Source of the DNA: CAZMOK01 sp964567785
Lineage (GTDB): Bacteria; Bacteroidota; Bacteroidia; Bacteroidales; JAGOPY01
NCBI GenBank assembly: GCA_964567785.1
Contig: CAZMOK010000020.1
Coordinates: 1-49,093 of the forward strand
DNA length: 49,093 nt
Reading direction: 5' to 3'
The notes below the pieces were generated by a model. That model was not told where the DNA came from and ran no database searches. It saw only the letters and a program-made list of their open reading frames with translations. Positions 42,714 to 49,093 of this stretch are shown piece by piece (positions within the stretch are counted from its first letter, which is position 1; every line of letters starts with the position of its first letter). Made by a program: the position numbers and the translations under genes.

Positions 42714-45116
42714 ATGTTTAAATTTCTGGTCGGGTTTATATTACGTTACCGGGTTGTCCATCTGATTGTAATTATCCTGGCCACAGTGTATATGGGTTAC
42801 CGTGCAACTGAAGTAAGGTTGTCGTATGAATTTGCCCAGATGCTGCCTCACAGTGATTCAAGCTTCATTGAATACGCTGATTTCAAAGAAACTTTCGGGG
42901 AAGACGGTGCTGTAATGTTCTTAGGAATCCAGGACGAGTCTCTTTTCGAACTGGAAGAATTCAACGACTGGTACGATCTCACTTATGACATTAAAAATAT
43001 TGAGGGTGTTGCCGAAGTTGTATCAATAGCCAAGGCCTACCAGCTTGTAAAGGATGACGAAGAAAAAAAGTTCCGCTTCGAACTGCTGGTCAAGGAAAAG
43101 CCCGAAAAACAGGAAACCGTCGACAGCCTCAGAAAGGTCATCTATTCCCTGCCTTTCTACAGTGAGCTGCTGGTGAACCCTGAAACTCATGCCACCCTGA
43201 TGCTCATCACCCTCGATAAGGAAATGCTCAATACAAGCAACCGTGTTGCCCTGGTGAACAGGATCAAGGACAAAGCAGACGAGTTCAGTGAGAACAACAA
43301 TATCAAAGTCCATTACTCAGGGCTCCCCTATATACGCACAAAAACCTCTGAAAAAGTCAAAAAGGAACTGATGCGGTTTGTGATACTGGCCATGGTAATC
43401 GCATCGGTGATACTCCTGTTCTTTTTCAGATCGTTTAAGGTGGTATTCTTTACCATGATCATTGTGGGTATCAATGTTGTATGGGTGCTCGGACTTCTCT
43501 CCATATTCGATTACGAGATAACGATACTAACAGGTATCCTGCCGCCGTTGCTCATCGTAATTGTTGTGGAAAACTGCATATTCCTGCTTAACAAGTACCA
43601 CAACGAATTCAGGATCCATGGAAACAAGATCAAGGCGCTTTCGAGGGTGGTACAGCGGATCGGCAATGCGAATTTCCTTACAAACACGACCACAGCCGCG
43701 GGTTTTGCTGCTTTTATCGTAACAGGGAACGATATTCTTGTCCAGTTCGGGATTATCGCCTCTCTCAGTATCCTCCTGGCATATTTTTTCACCCTTTTTC
43801 TTATTCCCATCACCTTCAGTTTTCTCAATCCTCCCAGGAAACGCCACATCAGGCACCTGGAAGAAAGTAACGTAAGCAAGCTCCTTGAAAGGATCGTATA
43901 CCTTGTACAAAACAAACGGACCGCGATTTACGCAATAACTGCCATTTTCGTCGGCACAGGCATAGTTGGTATCATGCAACTGCGCACAACAGGGAACATT
44001 GTCGATGATATTTCGAAGCGTGACCCTATCTATAAGGACCTGATGTTCCTCGAGGAGCATTTCAAAGGGGTGATGCCGCTGGAAATTTCCATTGATACGA
44101 AAAGGAAAAGAGGAGCGATCAGGCTTTCAAGCATTGAGCGGATCGACCGGCTTCAGGATGTACTCGAAACATACCCCGAGCTTTCCAAACCCCTTTCACT
44201 TGCCGAAATAGTAAAACTATCGCGGCAGGCTTTCTACAGGGGTGATTCGAGTTTCTTCGGACTCCCGAATCAGCAGGAACTGAACTTTATGATGCGGTAC
44301 ATGCCTGACCTGGGGGGTGACAGCAGAAACATCATGAACGCCTTCATCGACTCGAATATGCAGGTGACACGGATTAGTGCACAGATGAAAAATATAGGCA
44401 CTTATGAGATCCAGCGGATAAAAGATGACCTCCAACCCAGGATCGACAGTATATTCCCATCCGACAGGTACGATGTTGCCCTGACCGGGACAAGTGTGAT
44501 CTTTCTGAAAGGCTCAAAATACCTTACCAGGAACCTTGCCATGAGCCTCCTGCTTGCACTCACGATAATAGCCCTGCTTATGGCCCTGCTGTTCACTTCC
44601 ACCAGGATGATACTGATCTCACTTGTTCCCAACCTCATTCCTCAGATCATGACGGCTGCCCTGATGGGGTTCCTTGCTATTACGATTAAGCCTTCAACTA
44701 TCCTCATTTTCAGCATAGCACTTGGTATTTCTGTAGACAATGCCATTCACTTCCTATCCAGATATCGCTTATATTTGAAGTTCAATAACTGGCAGATCAA
44801 ATCATCTGTAATTTCGGCGCTCAAGGAGACCGGTTACAGCATGATCTATTCATCAGTGGTATTGTTCTTTGGTTTCGCAATATTCATTACCTCTTCTTTC
44901 GGAGGGACACAGGCGCTGGGCTACCTGATCTCGTTCACGCTGGTAGTGGCGCTCCTGTCGAACCTTTTCGTACTTCCCACACTGCTTCTTTCTCTCGACA
45001 GGAGGATCACGACGAAAGCATTCAGCGAACCGTTGCTTGACATTTTCGATGAAGAGATCGATATTGAACTGGAAGAACTTGAGATTGAAGAGCTGGATAC
45101 GAGGGGAAGCGCATAA
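42714..45116 (+). CDS. MMPL/RND-family transporter
   Basis: An 800-residue inner-membrane transporter with the two-fold RND layout: helix 1 (about 10-30), periplasmic domain 1 (30-215), helices 2-6 (218-375), helix 7 (about 403-425), periplasmic domain 2 (430-605) and helices 8-12 (about 608-765). The size fits the MMPL/HpnN-like branch (lipid or hopanoid exporters), not the 1000-residue AcrB type. No adaptor or outer-membrane factor gene is adjacent. The C-terminus is an acidic tail of about 25 residues (EEIDIELEELEIEEL). Substrate unknown; a lipid or hydrophobic compound is the family's usual cargo. Confidence 0.88.
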   Translation: MFKFLVGFILRYRVVHLIVIILATVYMGYRATEVRLSYEFAQMLPHSDSSFIEYADFKETFGEDGAVMFLGIQDESLFELEEFNDWYDLTYDIKNIEGVAEVVSIAKAYQLVKDDEEKKFRFELLVKEKPEKQETVDSLRKVIYSLPFYSELLVNPETHATLMLITLDKEMLNTSNRVALVNRIKDKADEFSENNNIKVHYSGLPYIRTKTSEKVKKELMRFVILAMVIASVILLFFFRSFKVVFFTMIIVGINVVWVLGLLSIFDYEITILTGILPPLLIVIVVENCIFLLNKYHNEFRIHGNKIKALSRVVQRIGNANFLTNTTTAAGFAAFIVTGNDILVQFGIIASLSILLAYFFTLFLIPITFSFLNPPRKRHIRHLEESNVSKLLERIVYLVQNKRTAIYAITAIFVGTGIVGIMQLRTTGNIVDDISKRDPIYKDLMFLEEHFKGVMPLEISIDTKRKRGAIRLSSIERIDRLQDVLETYPELSKPLSLAEIVKLSRQAFYRGDSSFFGLPNQQELNFMMRYMPDLGGDSRNIMNAFIDSNMQVTRISAQMKNIGTYEIQRIKDDLQPRIDSIFPSDRYDVALTGTSVIFLKGSKYLTRNLAMSLLLALTIIALLMALLFTSTRMILISLVPNLIPQIMTAALMGFLAITIKPSTILIFSIALGISVDNAIHFLSRYRLYLKFNNWQIKSSVISALKETGYSMIYSSVVLFFGFAIFITSSFGGTQALGYLISFTLVVALLSNLFVLPTLLLSLDRRITTKAFSEPLLDIFDEEIDIELEELEIEELDTRGSA

Positions 45117-45121
45117 TCAGT

Positions 45122-45184
45122 GTTGAGAGTTGAGAGCTGAGTTTTGAGATAATTGATAATTGTTAATCGATAACTGATAATTAA
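45122..45184. repeat. Two-phase heptamer array before rmlA
   Basis: Four 7-mers of the type GTTGAGA (45122-45149: GTTGAGA, GTTGAGA, GCTGAGT, TTTGAGA) run on without a break into five of the type TAAYYGA (from 45150: TAATTGA, TAATTGT, TAATCGA, TAACTGA, TAATTAA). Register is kept throughout. The array ends four bases before the rmlA start codon and fills nearly the whole spacer. Confidence 0.85.
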
Positions 45185-45188
45185 ATTT

Positions 45189-46055
45189 ATGAAAGGGATA
45201 ATTTTAGCTGGAGGTGCAGGAACAAGGCTGTTTCCCATTACCATGGCAATCAGCAAGCAGATGATGCCGATCTATGACAAGCCAATGATCTATTACCCCT
45301 TATCTGTTCTTATGCAGGCAGGGATCAACGAGATACTGATCATTTCCACACCCCACGACCTGCCAAACTTTGAGCACTTACTGGGTGACGGGGTGAAATA
45401 TGGCTGCAAATTCAGTTATGCTGAGCAGGCTCTGCCGAACGGACTGGCGCAGGCCTTTGTCATAGGAGAGGATTTCATTGGCAACGATAAAGTGGCACTG
45501 GTACTCGGAGACAATATTTTCTACGGTACCGGTCTGCAGAACACACTGCTCGAAAACAACGATCCTGACGGTGGCGTTGTCTTCGCTTACCATGTATCGG
45601 ATCCCGAGCGGTATGGCGTGGTTGAGTTCGACAGGGACAACAAGGCGATCTCGATCGAAGAAAAGCCGAAGCAGCCTAAATCAAATTTTGCTGTCCCTGG
45701 TCTTTATTTTTATGATAATTCTGTTGTTGAAGTTGCCAAAAACATAAAACCAAGTGCCCGTGGTGAATATGAAATTACCGATGTGAACAAGCATTACCTG
45801 AACCAGGGTAACTTAAAGGTGGGGATACTTGACCGCGGTACTGCCTGGCTCGATACCGGCACATTTGAATCCCTGTTGCAGGCTTCACAATTTGTGGAAG
45901 TAATAGAACACCGGCAGGGGCTCAAGATCGGATGTATTGAAGAGGTGGCTTATCAAATGGGTTTCATTACTAAAGAGCAGCTCCTTGAGCTTGCCGGGCC
46001 TCTGATGAAAAGCGGGTATGGCGAATACCTTGTTTCCATTGTCAAGAACCAATAA
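45189..46055 (+). CDS. rmlA: Glucose-1-phosphate thymidylyltransferase
   Basis: A 288-residue cytoplasmic nucleotidyltransferase that makes dTDP-glucose from glucose-1-phosphate and dTTP, the first step to dTDP-rhamnose. The N-terminal signature LAGGAGTRLFPIT, SKQMMPIYDKPMIYYPLS, ALVLGDNIFYG (metal-binding Asp), EEKPKQPKS and DRGTAWLDTGT are all as in RmlA/RfbA, and the length is normal. The rest of the rhamnose pathway (rmlB, C, D) is not in this window. The polyprenyl synthase gene follows by 15 nt. The heptamer array 45122-45184 occupies its upstream region, so its promoter lies in the array or further upstream. Confidence 0.97.
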   Translation: MKGIILAGGAGTRLFPITMAISKQMMPIYDKPMIYYPLSVLMQAGINEILIISTPHDLPNFEHLLGDGVKYGCKFSYAEQALPNGLAQAFVIGEDFIGNDKVALVLGDNIFYGTGLQNTLLENNDPDGGVVFAYHVSDPERYGVVEFDRDNKAISIEEKPKQPKSNFAVPGLYFYDNSVVEVAKNIKPSARGEYEITDVNKHYLNQGNLKVGILDRGTAWLDTGTFESLLQASQFVEVIEHRQGLKIGCIEEVAYQMGFITKEQLLELAGPLMKSGYGEYLVSIVKNQ

Positions 46056-46070
46056 TTAAATCAATAAGCG

Positions 46071-47045
46071 ATGAAATCCATTGAGTATCTTACGGGTGAG
46101 GTCAAAAAAGCGCTGCAGGGGTGGAAACTGAAAAGCCATCCGAAAGAGCTCTATGAACCTATAATTTATATAATGAACCTGGGTGGTAAAAGGATCCGGC
46201 CGGTACTGGTGCTCTCTGCCTGCGAAATGTTTGGTAAAGACCATAAAACAGCCATGTCTGCTGCCCTGGCAATGGAAGTATTTCATAATTTCACCCTTGT
46301 TCATGATGATATTATGGACCTTGCTCCGCTGAGGCGCGGCAAGGAAACGGTCCACCAAAAGTGGAACAGCAATATTGCCATACTTGCAGGTGACACCATG
46401 CTTTCCCTCTCATACGACCTGCTGCTGGAGCTTCACACTGAAGATATCAGGGAAATTCTCAGGATATTCAACCGTACGTCAACCGAGGTATGCGAGGGCC
46501 AGCAGCACGACATGAATTTTGAAAAGAGAGACGACGTCTCTATAGCAGAATATCTCGAAATGATCAGGCTGAAAACTGCGGTGCTGCTGGGTTGTTGCCT
46601 GCAAACCGGGGCTATTATAGGTGGTGCAGGAAAAGACGATCACCACGATCTCTACGATTTTGGAATTAACTTAGGCATTGCGTTCCAGCTTCGCGACGAC
46701 CTGCTCGATGTTTATGGCGACAGTGAAAAATTCGGAAAACAGGACAGCGGTGATATTGTTTCGAATAAAAAAACCTACTTATTTCTTAAGGCATTGGAAA
46801 CAGCAAGCAACGATGACTATAAAACACTGATTGACCTGTATTCACAAACTCCGGATGATCCGGCAGATAAGATAAGGACTGTAAAGGGTATTTTCGATAA
46901 GCTTTCGATCAGGGAAGAGACTGAAACGATGATAAATACGTATTACAACCAGGCAATTGACCACCTGGGTAAAATATCAGTACCTGATGAAAGGAAAGAG
47001 ATCATGAGATCCTTTGCCGGGATGATCGCAACCAGGGATCACTGA
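46071..47045 (+). CDS. Polyprenyl diphosphate synthase (trans)
   Basis: A 324-residue prenyl chain-elongation enzyme. The first Asp-rich motif is DDIMD (79-83), after NFTLVH and before LRRGKETVH; the second is FQLRDDLLD (about 210-218). GGKRIRPVLVL (38-48) binds IPP. The first motif has no two-residue insertion, and Phe74 lies five residues before it. An aromatic residue there limits product length in related enzymes, so a short or medium product (C15-C20) is suggested, with moderate confidence. It follows rmlA closely (15 nt) and ends one base from the convergent ABC-F gene. Confidence 0.93.
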   Translation: MKSIEYLTGEVKKALQGWKLKSHPKELYEPIIYIMNLGGKRIRPVLVLSACEMFGKDHKTAMSAALAMEVFHNFTLVHDDIMDLAPLRRGKETVHQKWNSNIAILAGDTMLSLSYDLLLELHTEDIREILRIFNRTSTEVCEGQQHDMNFEKRDDVSIAEYLEMIRLKTAVLLGCCLQTGAIIGGAGKDDHHDLYDFGINLGIAFQLRDDLLDVYGDSEKFGKQDSGDIVSNKKTYLFLKALETASNDDYKTLIDLYSQTPDDPADKIRTVKGIFDKLSIREETETMINTYYNQAIDHLGKISVPDERKEIMRSFAGMIATRDH

Positions 47046-47046
47046 T

Positions 47047-48993
47047 CTAGCTGCCTGTAAGTTCTCTTTTATCACTTTCGAGTTTTTCGAGTTCTGAACT
47101 CAGCTCTTCCCATTCCTCCATTTTATGCTCCAATGCCTCCTTTAACTGTCCATACTCTTCATATACAGAATTTTCAGCACCTTCAGGATCTGCCATCTCT
47201 TTGTCCATCACATTTAACCTCAATTCCATTTCCTCAATTTCCTGCTCAGATTGACCGATCCTGGTTCCGACCTTCCTTATAGCCCGGTCTAGTTCCTTTT
47301 TCTTCTCAAAAATGATCTTGTTATCCGACACCTCTTTCTTCTGCTCCCGTTTCTCGTTTTTTCCCCTCTCCAATGCCCCAAGGTCTGATATTTTCCTGGA
47401 TTCCAGGAACTCATAAACATCTCCTATATACTCCTTGATACTCCTGTTCCTGAACTCAAATACCTTATTGGTAAGCCCTTGCAGAAAATCCCTGTCGTGA
47501 GAAACAATAATAAGTGTACCCTGGAACATTAATAGTGCATTTTTAAGGATATCCTTGGAGCGCATATCCAGGTGATTTGTTGGCTCATCAAGCACAAGAA
47601 GGTTCACAGGCTCAAGCAACAATTTCGCAAGCGACAGGCGAGTTTTTTCCCCTCCTGACAGCACTTTTACCTTTTTCTCTATATCATCCTCATCAAAAAG
47701 GAAACCTCCGAGAATATCTCTTACTTTAGTCCTTACATCCCCCCTGGCAACATTTTCTATGGTGTCAAGGACGGTGAGATCGCTATCGAGCATTTCATCC
47801 TGGTTCTGGGCAAAATAGCCCAGGCTGACATTGTATCCCAGCCTGCACTGCCCTTCATGATCGAGTATTCCGGCGATAATTTTAGAAAGCGTGGTTTTTC
47901 CCTCGCCGTTCTTTCCCACAAAAGCAATCCTTTCACCCCTGATGATGGAGAAATCGAGGCCTCTCAGCACATTCTTATCTCCATACGATTTATTAAGGTT
48001 TTTGGCATCTACAACTACTTTTCCACCTGGTGTTGCCTGCGGGAACTTGAAGCTGATGGAAGACATATCGAAGTCATCGATCGTTATCTCTTCCATTTTG
48101 TTTAGCATTTTTATCCGCGACTGTACCTGTCTTGCTTTGGTATTTTTGTACCTGAAGCGCTCAATAAACCTTTCTATCTGCCGTACCTGTCTCTGCTGGT
48201 TATTGTAGGCTGCTATCTGTTTCTCAATTCTTTCCTCCCTGAGCTTAACATAGCCGGTATAAGAAACTTTGTAGTCGTATATCTGGCCTTGCTCTATTTC
48301 AATGGTCCGTGAGGTTATATTGTCAAGGAAAGCCCTGTCGTGCGAAACAAGTATCACTGCTCCGTTAAACTCCTTCAGGAAATTTTCCAGCCACTGTATG
48401 GATTCTATGTCGAGGTGGTTGGTGGGCTCATCAAGCAGCAGCAGGTCGGGGTCTTTCAGCAGGATCTTTGCAAGTTCAACCCGCATCTGCCAGCCATTGC
48501 TGAATGTATTCAGCGGCATATCAAAGTCCTCCCTCATAAAACCAAGGCCCATAAGTACTTTCTCGGTCTCTCCTTCCATATCATGACCCCCGATCATCTG
48601 GAACTTGTCGTTCAACTCAACCAGGTTTTCAACGAGTTCCTTATATTTTTTTGAATGGAAATCTTCCCTTTCTGATATTTCCCTGTTAAGATCATCAATG
48701 AGGCTTTTTACCATGTTCACTTCCTCAAAGGCAGTAAGTGTCTCTTCAACTACTGTTCTCGTATTCCTCAATTCCATTTCCTGAGGAAGGTAGCCTATCC
48801 TTCTATCATGAGGCACAACAGCTTCACCTTCTTCGGGTTCCAAAAGTCCTGAGAAAATCTTCAAAAGTGTTGTTTTCCCGGTTCCATTTTTACCAACCAG
48901 GCCTACTTTATCTTTTTGGTTAATTAGAAAAGATACATGTGAAAATAGTGGGATTCCCGAGTAAGAAACTGTTATGTTATTGAGTGAATACAT
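47047..48993 (-). CDS. ABC-F family ATPase
   Basis: A 648-residue soluble protein with two ABC ATPase domains and no membrane segment. Domain 1 has Walker A GLVGKNGTGKTT (about 30-41), signature FSNGWQMRVELAK and LLLLDEPTNHLD. A basic linker (RQVRQIERFIERFRYKNTKARQ) comes next. Domain 2 has FVGKNGEGKTT (about 360), signature LSGGEKTRLSLAK and a second LDEPTNHLD. A C-terminal coiled coil (about 555-648) resembles the Uup arm. ABC-F proteins act on the ribosome E site or in DNA structure maintenance (Uup). ATG 48993 is used: a TTG six codons upstream (49011) is part of the promoter's -7 element. Confidence 0.94.
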   Translation of the reverse strand: MYSLNNITVSYSGIPLFSHVSFLINQKDKVGLVGKNGTGKTTLLKIFSGLLEPEEGEAVVPHDRRIGYLPQEMELRNTRTVVEETLTAFEEVNMVKSLIDDLNREISEREDFHSKKYKELVENLVELNDKFQMIGGHDMEGETEKVLMGLGFMREDFDMPLNTFSNGWQMRVELAKILLKDPDLLLLDEPTNHLDIESIQWLENFLKEFNGAVILVSHDRAFLDNITSRTIEIEQGQIYDYKVSYTGYVKLREERIEKQIAAYNNQQRQVRQIERFIERFRYKNTKARQVQSRIKMLNKMEEITIDDFDMSSISFKFPQATPGGKVVVDAKNLNKSYGDKNVLRGLDFSIIRGERIAFVGKNGEGKTTLSKIIAGILDHEGQCRLGYNVSLGYFAQNQDEMLDSDLTVLDTIENVARGDVRTKVRDILGGFLFDEDDIEKKVKVLSGGEKTRLSLAKLLLEPVNLLVLDEPTNHLDMRSKDILKNALLMFQGTLIIVSHDRDFLQGLTNKVFEFRNRSIKEYIGDVYEFLESRKISDLGALERGKNEKREQKKEVSDNKIIFEKKKELDRAIRKVGTRIGQSEQEIEEMELRLNVMDKEMADPEGAENSVYEEYGQLKEALEHKMEEWEELSSELEKLESDKRELTGS

Positions 48994-49007
48994 ATTTCTG
49001 CCAGGCC

Positions 49008-49037
49008 GCAAAATTACTAAAAGCTGACATCATCCAA
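49008..49037 (-). promoter_or_regulatory. Promoter of the ABC-F gene
   Basis: Minus-strand -33 TTG (49035-49037), 18-nt spacer, -7 TAATTTTGC (49016-49008). All consensus bases match. The predicted start near 49002 leaves a leader of about 10 nt, so the mRNA is nearly leaderless. Confidence 0.75.
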
Positions 49038-49038
49038 T

Positions 49039-49086
49039 AAAAAAAGGGGGCATCCGTCTTTGACGGACACCCCCTTTAGGGTTTTT
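49039..49086. terminator. Bidirectional intrinsic terminator
   Basis: Stem 49043-49058 with 49062-49077 (AAAGGGGG..TCCGTC / GACGGA..CCCCCTTT), a 2-bp internal mismatch and loop TTT. An A-run on the left (T-run on the minus strand) and GTTTTT on the right give tails for both directions. It probably ends a gene outside the window. Confidence 0.85.
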
Positions 49087-49093
49087 ATCTTTT

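Overview
The window looks like a chromosomal segment of a Bacteroidota bacterium, probably of the Bacteroidales/Marinilabiliales type. The evidence is a SusC/SusD pair, three secreted proteins with C-terminal type IX secretion (T9SS) sorting domains, promoters of the Bacteroidota form (TTG, about 18 nt, TAnnTTTG), almost no Shine-Dalgarno sequences, lipoproteins with acidic residues after the lipidated Cys, and a PPi-type phosphofructokinase. I see no rRNA, tRNA, CRISPR array, prophage or insertion sequence. No gene-free stretch exceeds 300 bases.

Layout. (1) 1-4099: der GTPase, a small outer-membrane barrel protein with its own promoter and terminator, and a LytS/LytR-type two-component pair. 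(2) 4136-8159, minus strand: a GT2 glycosyltransferase, a dihydroorotase, a MORN-like lipoprotein, an S4 RNA-binding protein and an exported endonuclease/exonuclease/phosphatase. (3) 8318-28815, plus strand: a polysaccharide utilisation locus (PUL). It starts with a membrane-spanning propeller/Y_Y_Y/LuxR regulator and a secreted DUF5107-like protein. Next come a PKD lipoprotein, a GH16 glucanase, SusC, SusD, a GH3 lipoprotein, an MFS sugar porter, a clan GH-A lipoprotein and a GH94-like phosphorylase. (4) 28854-35178, minus strand: a lamin-tail-domain T9SS protein, a TonB-dependent receptor and a multidomain secreted endonuclease I. (5) 35287-49011: mfd, aspartokinase, a PPi-type phosphofructokinase, an unknown exported protein, an MMPL/RND transporter, rmlA, a polyprenyl synthase and an ABC-F ATPase.

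How it fits together. The PUL reads as a beta-glucan pathway, most likely beta-1,3 or mixed-linkage because of GH16 + GH3 + GH94. Surface lipoproteins bind and cut the polymer, SusCD imports oligomers, periplasmic GH3 and the GH-A enzyme trim them, the MFS porter takes small sugars inward, and a cytosolic GH94 enzyme without a signal peptide would phosphorolyse a disaccharide to glucose-1-phosphate. The substrate is inferred. Upstream of the first PUL lipoprotein lie a perfect 11-bp tandem repeat and a promoter-like element, which are good candidate operator sequences for the adjacent regulator. Region 4 looks like a locus for degrading and taking up an extracellular nucleic-acid-derived compound.

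Three intergenic arrays of 7-bp repeats (1-35, 41440-41474, 45122-45184) share an AACTNNN pattern on one strand or the other and are not explained by any gene.
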